Part shown: positions 1 through 9,148 of the stretch, one piece after another
How the letters are laid out: the number at the start of each line of letters is the position of its first letter
Numbering within the stretch: the stretch's first letter is position 1
Program-made: the position numbers and the translations under genes
Source of the DNA: Desulfosporosinus metallidurans
GTDB lineage: Bacteria; Bacillota; Desulfitobacteriia; Desulfitobacteriales; Desulfitobacteriaceae
Assembly (NCBI RefSeq): GCF_001936615.1
Contig: NZ_MLBF01000011.1
Span: 1 to 64,000, forward strand
Direction of reading: 5' to 3'
DNA: 64,000 nt
The notes under the pieces: model-generated
Databases searched by the model: none
Told to the model about the DNA's origin: nothing
The model's input: only the letters and a program-made list of their open reading frames with translations

Positions 1-10
1 CTTGTTTTGA

Positions 11-18
11 CTCCTTTC
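11..18 (-). promoter_or_regulatory. Ribosome binding site of a gene beginning off the left edge
   Basis: Read on the minus strand this is GAAAGGAG, followed by about ten bases (TCAAAACAAG) that run off the window. A start codon is therefore expected within a few bases outside position 1. Together with the sigma-54 promoter at 51-67 this marks an unseen gene of the same regulon, plausibly the methyltransferase partner of the MtgA-like protein (inference). Confidence 0.6.
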
Positions 19-50
19 AACTTAATACTTATCTCTTGTTATATTTCACT

Positions 51-67
51 TGCAAATGTTGTGCCAA
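51..67 (-). promoter_or_regulatory. Sigma-54 (-24/-12) promoter driving the off-window gene
   Basis: On the minus strand the site reads TTGGCACAACATTTGCA. The invariant GG and GC dinucleotides are separated by exactly 10 bases, as RpoN promoters require, and the -24 half is the consensus TTGGCAC. It points left towards the ribosome site at 11-18. Two copies of the 19-bp dyad lie upstream, at 117-135 and 190-208. Confidence 0.85.
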
Positions 68-116
68 TCCCAAATCCCGCTTTCAACTGTAAAAAATGGA
101 TTATTTCTCACCAAAT

Positions 117-135
117 ACATCCTAATTCCGGACGT
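117..135. promoter_or_regulatory. Putative upstream activator site 1 (dyad)
   Basis: ACATCCTAATTCCGGACGT is an inverted repeat, AC(A/G)TCC-N7-GGACGT. It lies about 50 bp upstream of the left-edge sigma-54 promoter and is the most symmetrical member of the family found around this locus. It is probably bound by the sigma-54 activator encoded at 1314-3119 (inference). Confidence 0.6.
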
Positions 136-189
136 CAATCGCAAGAGACTTTATTAAAGCGATTTTAAGCCGTCTTAGTAAAGCAAAAC

Positions 190-208
190 CCGTCTTATTT
201 TAGGATAT
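190..208. promoter_or_regulatory. Putative upstream activator site 2
   Basis: CCGTCTTATTTTAGGATAT matches the rTCy-N7-GGAy dyad. It sits about 125 bp upstream of the left-edge sigma-54 promoter, 73 bp from site 1. Confidence 0.6.
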
Positions 209-218
209 TCGAAAAACC

Positions 219-1016
219 CTACTCCAATTTGCCTCCCCGGTACGCGCCCAAATAATTCGCGCAATAGAAATCGCGCCCTGCGATGGTCTCCGCTGCTATA
301 ATATTGGCCATCATCTGCCTATCCAAAGGATTAATAATTAAGCCGTCTAAGCCTCTCGCTATCGCCATTACTGCAAACGACTGGTTCAATAGTTTCCTGA
401 TGGGTAAACCGTAAGAAATGTTTGACAAACCACACATCGTGTGAACCCCTTGGTAAGTCTTCATAATTTTTTCAACCGCTTCTAAAAATTCAACTCCAAA
501 AGCATCTTTTGTAGAAACCGGCTGTACAAGCGGGTCGACATAAATATTATCCAGGGAAATATTATTTTGTACTAAGCCATTGATTAGTTTATCCGCGATG
601 GAGAGCCTTGCATCCGTTGTTTCAGGCATCCCTGCGTCACTCATGCATAAGGCTACAACTTTGTGTTCTGTACCTGCGATCAAAGGTAAGAGAGCTTCGT
701 AGCGTTCTTTCTCTAAAGAAATGGAATTAATCATAGCGATTCCTTTATGTACGGAAAGCGCCTTTTCTATAGCTTTTGGGTCCGGACTATCAATGCAACA
801 GGGAGCACCATCAGTGGCTTCCTGTACAATTTCTACAAGCCAGCTTAGATAGTCGGCCTCCTTACCTACAAAAATTCCAGCGTTAACATCGATATAATCG
901 GCTCCCGCTTCTAATTGATCTACTGCCACTTTTTGAATTGCAGCTTTGTCTTGTGCCTCGATTGCCGGTCGAATGGGTTTACGACTCGCATTGATTAACT
1001 CTCCCACTATTATCAC
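219..1016 (-). CDS. MtgA-like methylcobalamin:tetrahydrofolate methyltransferase
   Basis: A pterin-binding TIM-barrel methyltransferase of the MtgA/MtvA/MetH-pterin family. Such enzymes move a methyl group from a methylated corrinoid protein to tetrahydrofolate, the second step of corrinoid-dependent demethylation. The characteristic DYIDVNAG stretch near the N-terminus and the SNISYGLP pterin-site motif near residue 200 are present, and the length (about 265 residues) is normal. The start is taken as GTG at 1016 because AAAGGAG lies nine bases before it; the TTG at 1022 is too close to that site. It has its own sigma-54 promoter at 1048-1064 and two dyad sites upstream. Its corrinoid protein and MttB/MtgB partner are not in the window and may lie to the left. 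Substrate (glycine betaine or trimethylamine) is inferred from the neighbouring betaine-type genes only. Confidence 0.85.
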   Translation of the reverse strand: MIIVGELINASRKPIRPAIEAQDKAAIQKVAVDQLEAGADYIDVNAGIFVGKEADYLSWLVEIVQEATDGAPCCIDSPDPKAIEKALSVHKGIAMINSISLEKERYEALLPLIAGTEHKVVALCMSDAGMPETTDARLSIADKLINGLVQNNISLDNIYVDPLVQPVSTKDAFGVEFLEAVEKIMKTYQGVHTMCGLSNISYGLPIRKLLNQSFAVMAIARGLDGLIINPLDRQMMANIIAAETIAGRDFYCANYLGAYRGGKLE

Positions 1017-1047
1017 GATCAATCACTCCTTTATAAGACTAAGTATT

Positions 1048-1064
1048 AGCAAGAATTATGCCAA
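1048..1064 (-). promoter_or_regulatory. Sigma-54 promoter of the methyltransferase gene
   Basis: On the minus strand the site reads TTGGCATAATTCTTGCT, with GG and GC 10 bases apart. It ends about 30 bases before the GTG start at 1016. Confidence 0.85.
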
Positions 1065-1133
1065 CTTGTAAACCGTTAATTATTTGCTCTAGGTCGCCCG
1101 AAATGGGAAGAAGATTTGCTATCTTCAGAACAG

Positions 1134-1152
1134 CTGTCTCAAATTAGGATGA
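1134..1152. promoter_or_regulatory. Putative upstream activator site 3
   Basis: CTGTCTCAAATTAGGATGA matches the rTCy-N7-GGAy family. It is about 70-85 bp upstream of the methyltransferase sigma-54 promoter. Confidence 0.55.
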
Positions 1153-1190
1153 AATCTAAAGAAAACCACCTCAAATAGCTCAATTCACGT

Positions 1191-1209
1191 TTGTGTCATT
1201 TTAGGATAT
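1191..1209. promoter_or_regulatory. Putative upstream activator site 4
   Basis: TTGTGTCATTTTAGGATAT carries the CATTTTAGGATAT core. It is about 130 bp upstream of the methyltransferase promoter, 57 bp from site 3. Confidence 0.55.
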
Positions 1210-1235
1210 ATCTTATCATCTTTGAAACAAGGGAA

Positions 1236-1269
1236 AAAAAGAACCCACCCCATTGGGTAAGTTCTTTTT
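1236..1269 (-). terminator. Terminator after the sigma-54 activator gene
   Basis: AAAAAGAAC pairs with GTTCTTTTT around an inner ACCC/GGGT stem. On the minus strand the stem is followed by a run of T, so it ends the activator transcript. Confidence 0.8.
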
Positions 1270-1313
1270 ATTGTTAAACCTTTCACCTGAAAAGCTATCA
1301 ATTTCGTCCGTTT

Positions 1314-3119
1314 TTAATTAAACTGAGCATCTAAACCCATCTCTTTTATTTTTCTATAGAGTGTTGAACGACTCATTCCCAGTGATCTCGCAGCCTTTTC
1401 TTTGGCACGGCTACCTGGACCAAACCTATTTATTGCATCAATTAGAGCATTTCTCTCTAAATCAGCTATTGATTGAATTTGCTCTTGGTGTTGTGTGATT
1501 GGTACAGTCAGAACATGTTTAATAATTCGATCCGGTAGGTAGTTTACCTCAATAATATTATCTGTACAGATATTAATAGAGTACTCAATGGCATTTTCTA
1601 ATTCTCGAACATTACCCGGCCAGGGGTATTCGAACATTTTCTTTAGAGCATCATTTGTATATCCTTGGATATTCTTTTCTAGAATCAAATTGTACCTTTC
1701 AATGAAACAGTGAATAAGCAACTCCATGTCTTCCTTCCTTTCCCTCAATGGAGGAATATGGAAAGGAAGAACACTCAATCGATAAAATAAGTCACTACGG
1801 AACTGGTTAGTCTGTATCATTTCTTCCAAGTTCTTATTCGTAGAAGCGATAACTCGAACATCCACGACTAATGATTTAGTACTACCTACTCGCTCAATTG
1901 TAAAGTCTTGAAGTACGCGCAATAGTTTGACTTGTAAATGTAACGGCATGTCACCGATCTCGTCTAACAATATAGTTCCACCATTGGCCAATTCAAATTT
2001 CCCGGGTTTGCCCGTGCGTCGTGCTCCTGTGAAAGCTCCTTCTTCATAGCCAAATAACTCACTCTCAAGTAAGCTCTCAGGGATAGACCCGCAATTAAGT
2101 GCAATAAAAGGGCCCTTCTTCCGTAGGCTTTCTTGATGTATCGCACGCGCAAAAAGCTCCTTACCCGTACCACTTTCACCCGTGATAAGAACCGTTGAAT
2201 CTGTTGTCGCTACTCTACACATTTTCTTCTTAATTTCAGTGATTGCTGTACTTTGTCCAAGAATACCATCAAAAGTATACTTGCGTTCTTCCCGCATAAC
2301 TCGCCCAGCCAGCTTACGCATCTCCCCGATCGAGCGTATAGAAAGAACGAATCCGCTTACCACTTCTCCATACTTTACTTCCGTAATAGTACTCATTAAA
2401 TGCACTGTTTGATGTCTGTTCTTAAAAAAAATATCTTGCTCTACATAAGGTTTATTCATTTTAAGCAGCATACTCATCGTAATTCCCGAAAAGACTTCTT
2501 CGACCTGTCTTCCACTTATTAGATTAGCTTCTACCAAAAGAAGATTTTCGGCAGAGCGGTTAATATGAGTTATTTTGCCATCGTAATCTACAGCCACAAT
2601 GCCTTCACGTACAGAATTAATCAAGGTGTTAAATTGTTCCGCCGCCTTCTTCGATTCTTTATATAGGGCCATTTCATGAAGTTTCCCTGATATTAATTCA
2701 ACTAAGTGCTGTAAAAAAGTTTCGAGTTTGGCGCAGTATTTTACGAGATTTTCAGTTTGTGTTTCATCGAAGGCATATAATGAGATTGAACCAATTACCT
2801 TATCTCCGAGTTTAATTGGGTACGACAATCCCGCCAATACCTTACAGGTCTCTTTGAGCTCACAATTCTGACACAGATGGTATTTCATCCGACCGGATAC
2901 CAAATAACTCTTCTGTGTGTATCGTAACTGATAACTTATTGATCCTGAACCATAAATAATTCCAATTTTATCTTTATACTTTCCGGTCCCCGCTATGACT
3001 TCTAGGTACTCATCCATAATGGCAATCTCATAATCCAGTACGGCTGCAAATGCATCTGCTACGCTTTGGATATAATCTTGAACTGACTTAAGATTGGATA
3101 TTGTGACATTTTTCCCCAA
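1314..3119 (-). CDS. Sigma-54-dependent transcriptional activator
   Basis: An RpoN activator of about 601 residues. An N-terminal sensory region contains a Cys cluster C-x2-C-x5-C (residues about 83-92). It is followed by a PAS-like domain (about 165-275), then the AAA+ core with Walker A GESGTGKE (about 314-321), the sigma-54 contact loop GAFTGA (about 361-366), and Walker B ILLDEIGD. The C-terminus is a Fis-type helix-turn-helix ([17 protein letters not shown]). The TTG at 3119 is chosen as start because GGGGAGG lies seven bases before it; the longer frame from 3164 has no such site. The GAFTGA loop shows that it works with sigma-54, and four sigma-54 promoters surround it, so it very likely controls this reductase locus. 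The Cys cluster may sense redox state or bind a metal (inference). The effector is unknown. Confidence 0.92.
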   Translation of the reverse strand: MGKNVTISNLKSVQDYIQSVADAFAAVLDYEIAIMDEYLEVIAGTGKYKDKIGIIYGSGSISYQLRYTQKSYLVSGRMKYHLCQNCELKETCKVLAGLSYPIKLGDKVIGSISLYAFDETQTENLVKYCAKLETFLQHLVELISGKLHEMALYKESKKAAEQFNTLINSVREGIVAVDYDGKITHINRSAENLLLVEANLISGRQVEEVFSGITMSMLLKMNKPYVEQDIFFKNRHQTVHLMSTITEVKYGEVVSGFVLSIRSIGEMRKLAGRVMREERKYTFDGILGQSTAITEIKKKMCRVATTDSTVLITGESGTGKELFARAIHQESLRKKGPFIALNCGSIPESLLESELFGYEEGAFTGARRTGKPGKFELANGGTILLDEIGDMPLHLQVKLLRVLQDFTIERVGSTKSLVVDVRVIASTNKNLEEMIQTNQFRSDLFYRLSVLPFHIPPLRERKEDMELLIHCFIERYNLILEKNIQGYTNDALKKMFEYPWPGNVRELENAIEYSINICTDNIIEVNYLPDRIIKHVLTVPITQHQEQIQSIADLERNALIDAINRFGPGSRAKEKAARSLGMSRSTLYRKIKEMGLDAQFN

Positions 3120-3170
3120 GCTATTACCTCCCCGTATCCCCCTGCGACATATATTTAAAGGCAAAACCTT

Positions 3171-3188
3171 ACGTCAAAATTAGGATGT
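3171..3188. promoter_or_regulatory. Putative activator site 5, upstream of the activator gene
   Basis: ACGTCAAAATTAGGATGT is a relative of the dyad with a spacer one base shorter. It is about 50 bp upstream of the activator start, so it could mediate autoregulation (inference). Confidence 0.45.
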
Positions 3189-3388
3189 ATGGGACATAAA
3201 CGCCTTAATAGAATTAATATCCTTCATTTTCAAAATATCTATTATTTAATTTTAAACTTTTTGTAACTAAAATCAATATAATTTAAATTTTCCCAATAAT
3301 TATGAATTTTGATTTGCCTCCGGCTACGAATACGACTATTCTCGATTCAGACATTTCGCTCTGGAGATTGTGCCCCTACTGGGCGCCC
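3189..3388. other. Intergenic region with no recognised gene
   Basis: AT-rich leader of the activator gene followed by about 100 bp of mixed composition. No open frame with a ribosome site and no strong repeat was seen. Confidence 0.5.
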
Positions 3389-3433
3389 AACCAAAAGAAG
3401 AAACTACCCGAAATGTAGTCTCTTCTTTTGGTT
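3389..3433 (-). terminator. Terminator after the ion transporter gene
   Basis: AACCAAAAGAAGA pairs with TCTTCTTTTGGTT around an ACTAC/GTAGT inner stem, immediately downstream of the transporter stop codon. Confidence 0.8.
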
Positions 3434-3438
3434 ATTGA

Positions 3439-4710
3439 CTAAAAATAGAAAACCAAGAGATAGCCCATAGCAATAGCAACGGACAGAAGCATTAACGGGA
3501 AAGCCAACTTCATAAACCCTAGAAACGATAACTTATATCCATTTTTCTCAGCTAATCCTGCCACGATGACATTAGCCGAAGCTCCAATGATCGTACCGTT
3601 TCCACCTAAACAGGCTCCAAGCGACAAGGCCCACCACAGAGGCTCCAAGGCCTGAGGGGACATCCCACCCAGATTCCCCATCTGATGAATCAAAGGTATC
3701 ATCGTTGCTACAAACGGAATGTTATCAACAAAAGCAGAGGCAATTGCGGATAACCATAGAATTAACATTCCTGTTAGTTTGAAATTCCCTGCTGTGGCTT
3801 CCATAGCCCATTTGGCCATTTGGTCGATCAGACCTGTTTCAACGAGTCCACCAACTACAATAAATAAACCCAGAAAGAAGAAAATTGACGGCCATTCGAC
3901 AGATAAAAGGATATCTTCCGGCTCTTCTCGAGCTATTAACATGAGTAGAGCAGCACCTGTCAAAGCAATAGTTGCCGATTCCAGATGAAAAGCCTGATGG
4001 AGAATAAAACCAAGGATCGTCAAGACTAAGATAAATCCACTTTTCTTTAAGAGTGCAATATCTTTTATCTCATCGAGGGGATTGACTTGGACCACCTGAG
4101 CTTTGATCTCATCTGTGACTTTAAATTTATTTCTGTAGAGAAAATAAAAAACTACCATGGTGACGATATGAATAACAATAATTATTGGTGTCAGATTTAA
4201 AAGGAAATCTACAAAACCCAAGTGTGTCTGACTGCCGATCATGATATTGGGGGGGTCGCCGATTAAAGTAGCTGTTCCTCCAATATTACTGGCTAGAATT
4301 TGGCTCATTAGGAACGGTACTGGATTCAAATCCATACTATCGGCAATCGTAAAGGTAATCGGTACAATCAGTAAAACCGTTGTTACATTATCTAAAAAAG
4401 CTGAAAGAATCGCCGTAATGGTTGCCAAGGCTATAAGTATCCGAATTGGTTCACCCTTCGCTATCCGGACTGCCTTGACCGCAAGATACTGAAAAACTCC
4501 CGTCCGCCGGGTTATGCCAACAATGATCATCATACCGATAAGAAGTCCAAGTGTGTTCCAATCAATATGTTCAATAGCCTTTTCTTGTGAGAGAACTCCC
4601 CCTATAATGAGGATCATGCCTCCCAGCAGGGCCGCTATCGCACGGTGAACCTTCTCTGACATAATGAGCATGTAAGTGATAACGAAAACAACTAGAGCAA
4701 ATGATGCCAA
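3439..4710 (-). CDS. ArsB/NhaD-family ion transporter
   Basis: A polytopic membrane protein of about 423 residues with roughly 11-12 hydrophobic segments, of the ArsB/NhaD (ion transporter superfamily, COG1055) type. Visible signatures are LDNVTTVLL and GGTATLIGDPPNIMIG in the first half and the repeat-related FVDNIPFVATMIP and GGNGTIIGASANVI in the second half, the usual internal duplication. The TTG at 4710 is preferred (GGAGG seven bases upstream). It lies between the reductase operon and its regulator, but a terminator separates it from grdB and no good sigma-54 site precedes it. It may handle Na+/H+ balance linked to Na+-driven betaine uptake, or export an organic anion (inference). Confidence 0.8.
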   Translation of the reverse strand: MASFALVVFVITYMLIMSEKVHRAIAALLGGMILIIGGVLSQEKAIEHIDWNTLGLLIGMMIIVGITRRTGVFQYLAVKAVRIAKGEPIRILIALATITAILSAFLDNVTTVLLIVPITFTIADSMDLNPVPFLMSQILASNIGGTATLIGDPPNIMIGSQTHLGFVDFLLNLTPIIIVIHIVTMVVFYFLYRNKFKVTDEIKAQVVQVNPLDEIKDIALLKKSGFILVLTILGFILHQAFHLESATIALTGAALLMLIAREEPEDILLSVEWPSIFFFLGLFIVVGGLVETGLIDQMAKWAMEATAGNFKLTGMLILWLSAIASAFVDNIPFVATMIPLIHQMGNLGGMSPQALEPLWWALSLGACLGGNGTIIGASANVIVAGLAEKNGYKLSFLGFMKLAFPLMLLSVAIAMGYLLVFYF

Positions 4711-4797
4711 ATCCACCCCTCCAATTTTCAATCTAAATTTGTTGATCGTGTGCTTAATCTAGTCTTTATCTGAAATTGAGAATTATTATGCCTTTAA

Positions 4798-4825
4798 GGG
4801 ACCGAGCACCTTGGTGCGCGGTCCC
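4798..4825 (-). terminator. Terminator of the reductase operon
   Basis: GGGACCGAGCACC pairs with GGTGCGCGGTCCC (one mismatch), just after the grdB stop codon. Confidence 0.8.
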
Positions 4826-4841
4826 TGTAAAAAAGTCATAC

Positions 4842-6152
4842 TTACTCAAAATGAGTCGGCTCGGTAACTGCGATAGCTAAACCATCCAAAGCCTTTTTAA
4901 CTAAAGCTCTACGAAGCGTATGTTCATCTTCCTTGTTTAGCTTTGGATTTCCCACCGGGTGAGGTATAGCTACAGTCGGAACAATTCTATTCGCACCCAC
5001 TGACTCGGAAATTGTCGTAATAGTAGCCATATGAACAATAGGAATACCATATCTTTCGATTTCTTTTACGATCGTTGCGCCGCAACGAGTACAGGTCCCT
5101 CATGTCGAGGTTAAGATAACACCATCTACACCCGCAGCTTTTAATTCTGCTCCTATCTGTATACCAAATTCCTTCGATTTACTCACTGCCGTTCCAGTTC
5201 CAGTCGTCGTATAAAACCAGTTGAAGACCTTTCCAATATATCCTTCGTTTTCAAATTCCTTCAGAATATCAAGGGGAGCAACCCGATCTGGGATTTCATT
5301 GGCATAAATCGGGTCATATCCACCGTGAGTGGTATAGAAGTCAGAAGCATCAAGAGCCGCTCTTCCGCCAACATCGTACTTACCCCATTTTTGGGCACTG
5401 GCCGACTGAATTTTGTCCGGATTTCCTGCCGGTACGATACCGCCAGAGGTGCACAAAGCAATTGTGGCCTTACTTAAATCATTAATTGGCTCAGCAGGAT
5501 TAACGACATCAAACACAGGCATCGGCATTTCTGTTTCGAAAGGCTGCTCTTTTAAGCGGGAAAGAAGCATTTCCACAGCCCTTTGTGAACCTCTTTTTTC
5601 CACAATGAGAGTCTTTCTCATACCGCGGGCAATATATCCTTCTTTTTCAGGAGACCCAACTTCGATTCCTTTGGCCAATTTACACGCGAGAGCCGCCATC
5701 GAGGGTAATGCTTTACGCATTCCGCCAGCGGAATCACTCGTACCGACTACGTAGGCAACCTCTTTGCAGCTAACCAAACCGGGGTTTTCAATATACATAC
5801 CAGTGACCACCGGGATATTCAACTGTTGAGCAACAGCCTTGGAAATTTCAGAACAGGCTACTCCATATCGCCCGGCATTAAAGGCGGGTCCGGCGACAAA
5901 CACATCCGGAGCAGCTTCTTTAACCATATTCAATATAATAGGCAGAACATCATTTGTGTTCTCATTGAAGTAGTTATCACCACAGATAATGGTGCCGACA
6001 ACCGTTCCCTCTCCCTTAAGAAATCCGTCAAAACCTACAGCAGGACCAATCTTTTCCGGTTTAAAATCAGGCGGCATACCAGCTTTATCTTCCCCACCTA
6101 CTTGACCAAAAAATTGGTTTACGTAGTAAAGGACTTTAAAATTTTCTGACAT
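4842..6152 (-). CDS. grdB: Glycine/sarcosine/betaine reductase component B, selenoprotein subunit (GrdB/GrdF/GrdH)
   Basis: The selenoprotein subunit of component B, which binds the amino-acid substrate and transfers its carboxymethyl group towards selenoprotein A. The frame is open across an in-frame TGA at 5100-5102 (residue 351) and continues as GTCTRCGATIV to the stop at 4842. The U-x2-C-x2-C arrangement (residues 351, 354, 357) is the family's active-site motif. Read through, the protein is 436 residues, the usual GrdB length. The start is ATG at 6152, eight bases after AAAGGGG. It lies last in the trxB-trxA-grdACDX-E-B order. Sequence alone does not settle glycine, sarcosine or betaine. 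The BCCT transporter and methyltransferase in the same regulon favour betaine (GrdH). Confidence 0.95.
5100..5102 (-). other. Selenocysteine codon (UGA) of grdB
   Basis: An in-frame TGA (tca on the plus strand) with conserved family sequence on both sides, U351. Ordinary gene finders would split the gene here into a 350-residue piece and a short 3' piece. Confidence 0.93.
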
Positions 6153-6177
6153 TAGATAGTCCCCTTTCATTATTAGT

Positions 6178-7464
6178 TTAATAGAGCCTACAGGTCACAT
6201 TGTGGAATCCTATTTCTGACGTGGCACCAATCACAGCATTTAATTCACACATCAAAGTACCGTCTTCTAGGAGTGAACCTTCCCAGCCACCGGCCAATAC
6301 TGCAATAGCCGCCGCATTTCCGATAACCTTATCAGCAGGAAGCAAAGTCACCACGTGACTAACATTTCCACCGGAAACAACGGCTACAGCCTCGGCAGCC
6401 GTGTCGGCTAATGGTTGAGACATGCCATCTCTTCCCGCACATTCGTCGGTGATTAATACTGTCTTAATACCGAATTTTTCACACTTTTTGCAAATCATTA
6501 AAAGGTCAGAGTCAGGGTTGCCATAGCCTTCTTCGGATACAACCACGGCATCAGCCCCCAGCATTTTTGCGAGCTTCACAGTATAGTCTGAAGCGCGGAG
6601 TTTTCCAGCTAAAGTAGTATGTTCGGGGACCATAATAACCCCTAAAAAATTAATTTCCTTACCATGTTGGGCATACAGGTCATTAATTACGGAATTAGTT
6701 TGATGCTGGTACGTAGTAATCTTATCGCATGCAGCAACACAGTTCCCACTGATTACAGCATTATCTAATTCCTCATTGGGATGAAGCAAGGCAGGTAGAA
6801 TCGCCGATTCATTAACTCCGTAAATATACGTATCGTGAAGTAATCCTTGTGTAATATTCATCTCTGCATAAACAACTTTTGGTAAGTTCGGATATTTTGC
6901 TGTTTCTTCAAAAATGTTACCCGTTTCATAGGTGAGCACTTCATCTGGAGTTATATCCTTTCCTACCAGCCCAACATACTCTGCTGCACGCAGGCCAGCT
7001 ATCCTAACGGTTTCTTCATGAGTATGGGGATCCAACCCATCTACCACTTGTATATCTACTGTTAAGTTATATGTTTTGGAGAACGGCGTCCACTTAGCCC
7101 CTTCTCCCCACATATCAACGACACCTTCCTGAAAGCCTACAATATCTCCAACTGTTACAACCGCAGCTCCGTATAAAATATTGGTTTTACCTTCCCCGCA
7201 CTGAGCTTGCTTTGACGTAACTCCAGGAAATCCATTATTTCCGCCTTGGACTTTTACCCTAGGCTCAATCACGTCTTTCACCGGAATAATTCTCACTTTT
7301 TCGCCTGGCTTTGCAACATCAATTAATATATCTTTAATTCTTTCGTCTTCTTTCAGATATGCTATTAAGCCCTCCTTATCAACCGTCAATACTCCGTCTT
7401 TTACTGATGACTCATTGCCTAACTGAATGTCCTTAATGTATATCCGTCCAATTTCCAGTTTCAA
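6178..7464 (-). CDS. grdE: Glycine/sarcosine/betaine reductase component B, alpha/beta proprotein (GrdE/GrdG/GrdI)
   Basis: Precursor of the two non-selenium subunits of component B. The family is cleaved between Asn and Cys, and the new N-terminal Cys becomes a pyruvoyl-type carbonyl that binds the substrate amine. The expected site is seen as SGNCVAAC with Cys242. The start is placed at TTG 7464 (AGGGGG eight bases upstream), giving MKLEIGRIYIKDIQ, which matches the family's usual N-terminus, and 428 residues. The GTG at 7473 overlaps the ribosome site. The gene ends 25 bp before grdB. Substrate assignment (betaine versus glycine) is as uncertain as for grdB. Confidence 0.93.
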   Translation of the reverse strand: MKLEIGRIYIKDIQLGNESSVKDGVLTVDKEGLIAYLKEDERIKDILIDVAKPGEKVRIIPVKDVIEPRVKVQGGNNGFPGVTSKQAQCGEGKTNILYGAAVVTVGDIVGFQEGVVDMWGEGAKWTPFSKTYNLTVDIQVVDGLDPHTHEETVRIAGLRAAEYVGLVGKDITPDEVLTYETGNIFEETAKYPNLPKVVYAEMNITQGLLHDTYIYGVNESAILPALLHPNEELDNAVISGNCVAACDKITTYQHQTNSVINDLYAQHGKEINFLGVIMVPEHTTLAGKLRASDYTVKLAKMLGADAVVVSEEGYGNPDSDLLMICKKCEKFGIKTVLITDECAGRDGMSQPLADTAAEAVAVVSGGNVSHVVTLLPADKVIGNAAAIAVLAGGWEGSLLEDGTLMCELNAVIGATSEIGFHNVTCRLY

Positions 7465-7494
7465 TACGTTCACCCCCTATTGATTTTCAACCTG

Positions 7495-7863
7495 TCACCA
7501 AGTCGCTGATTGTTCATGTAAAGCCGCTTCCAAAAGTATCAGGTCTATCATCTGATAATCATCATCATTGGCTGTGTCTCTTTTACGAAAATCCATGTGC
7601 ATCTTGTATTTAATAATGCTATCCTCGATAATCTCAGTAGAGAAAACATCCATTTTCTCCGACTTCTTTCCTAAGATTACGGAGCGAAACGGGGAAAACA
7701 TCATCCTTAAACTGGCGGCTAATGGGTGACTGATTAGTTCGTATCCTTGATGCACTAAATCTCGAACCTTGATCAATGTCTCTTCTGCGGAACCATCCAC
7801 AAAAAGTACGTTATCTTTTTTTTCTGCTACTGCCGGGTTATTCGTGATGATCATGTTTTTCAT
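7495..7863 (-). CDS. grdX: GrdX family protein
   Basis: A protein of about 122 residues beginning MKNMIITNNP. The family's VRDLVHQGYELISHPLAAS stretch is present around residues 35-53. GrdX proteins occur only in glycine/betaine reductase operons and their function is unknown. The ATG at 7863 is chosen because AAGGTAGGTG precedes it; the upstream frame extension lacks a site. It lies between grdD and grdE in the same orientation. Confidence 0.85.
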   Translation of the reverse strand: MKNMIITNNPAVAEKKDNVLFVDGSAEETLIKVRDLVHQGYELISHPLAASLRMMFSPFRSVILGKKSEKMDVFSTEIIEDSIIKYKMHMDFRKRDTANDDDYQMIDLILLEAALHEQSATW

Positions 7864-7944
7864 TAAGCACCTACCTTGGAAAATATAATCGAACATATAA
7901 TGGTTTGCGATATATTTCTTCTACTGGTACCAATTGATCTGTTC

Positions 7945-9111
7945 TTACAAGTACCCCTTCTCTTTCAGTAACTGTAATCCCTTTTCCTTATCTTCGGAAG
8001 CGACCATTACGATAGGTCCGGTACAGCCCATGCCACATTCGGCATAAATGTTTGCTTTCCATAACACCTGAACTGCGTCTTCCAACTGCATCACTTCTAC
8101 CCCAGGTATAGAATCGGCAACAGGTTTTTTGGGAGGAGGGGTTGCTTCTCCCTCTTCATCTTTACTGCTAGGTGTTACAGTAGCACTAAATGATTTAATT
8201 AAATCATTCCAACCGGCTTTCTTAACAGCGGAAAATTCGGCTTTAGCCTTTTCTATCAGATTCCCTTTAGCACAATCTGCAGCATATTTGATGGCTCCAG
8301 AAATCACGGGTGCTCCTGATGCTCTAGAAACGATACAAATAATTCGGTCATAATTTTCGCCCACCCCTGGACCATAACCATATCCTACCGCTTCATAATT
8401 TCCTCCTGTGCTGAATGCGGAAAATACCTTCATGAAGACATTTCCAGTTAGGCTATCATCCACCATAATATCCGGTACGCCCATGAGTAAGTCGTTACCC
8501 CTCATTACTACACCGCCGTCGGCTCTGGAAGATTCCGCAAAATCGATGGGGTATCCACTTTCCTTAAGCTTTTTCAGGGCCCTTTCCACCTGCCGCGCAC
8601 CTTCAATGTTTAATATGCCGACTGTAGGGTTGTCTTTTCCACAAGCTTTGGCTACAGCAGTACCGTAAACAGTATTCTTAAGCATAGCCGTAACCCGTTC
8701 CGTAGCCGACATACCCGTAGTCGTCGACAGAAACATCTCTTTCCCCTTGGCCGGAGTCATTACTTTACCCACCGTAGATACTCCAATAGGGAAATTGTAA
8801 TGCATAGTTACTGCTGCATCCAGAGTATGGTTTAACAACATGTCATCCATTGTTGTATGAGCTTCTTTTTCATCCAATGCAGGCACTGTTTCCAGTTTAG
8901 TTTCCACTCCACTGCCAATAACTACGACTTGAATATCCGGATTCTGTTTCTGAGCCAATTCTGCCCCGTAAACAAGTTCTTTAGGTCCGTGTTCACTGCC
9001 CAAAATTGTTAGGCCTACCCTAATTCGTTTGCCAAAATTACCTGTTTCTATAGCTTCAGCCATGTCCTCAAAAACTTCCGCGATAGCTGCACTAATAGGA
9101 TTTTTGTCCAT
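7945..9111 (-). CDS. grdD: Glycine reductase complex component C, subunit alpha (GrdD)
   Basis: GrdD is the subunit of component C that, with GrdC, releases acetyl phosphate from the carboxymethyl-selenoether on GrdA. The frame contains the family's GMSATERVTAMLKN and GGNYEAVGYGYGPGVGENYDR stretches, and Cys residues in AECGMGCTGPIVMVA near the C-terminus. The start is ATG 9111 with GGGAGGTG five bases before it, giving 388 residues. An upstream ATG at 9162 would overlap grdC. It is related to PlsX/FabH-like phosphate acyltransferases. Confidence 0.93.
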   Translation of the reverse strand: MDKNPISAAIAEVFEDMAEAIETGNFGKRIRVGLTILGSEHGPKELVYGAELAQKQNPDIQVVVIGSGVETKLETVPALDEKEAHTTMDDMLLNHTLDAAVTMHYNFPIGVSTVGKVMTPAKGKEMFLSTTTGMSATERVTAMLKNTVYGTAVAKACGKDNPTVGILNIEGARQVERALKKLKESGYPIDFAESSRADGGVVMRGNDLLMGVPDIMVDDSLTGNVFMKVFSAFSTGGNYEAVGYGYGPGVGENYDRIICIVSRASGAPVISGAIKYAADCAKGNLIEKAKAEFSAVKKAGWNDLIKSFSATVTPSSKDEEGEATPPPKKPVADSIPGVEVMQLEDAVQVLWKANIYAECGMGCTGPIVMVASEDKEKGLQLLKEKGYL

Positions 9112-9148
9112 AATTTCACCTCCCATGGGGACAAGTGTGATGCCTAGA

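Noticed and set aside
4745..4795. Possible fifth sigma-54 promoter before the ion transporter (GGCATAATAATTCT on minus).
   Set aside because: The -24 half is fair but the -12 GC is CT at the required spacing, so the element is not convincing.
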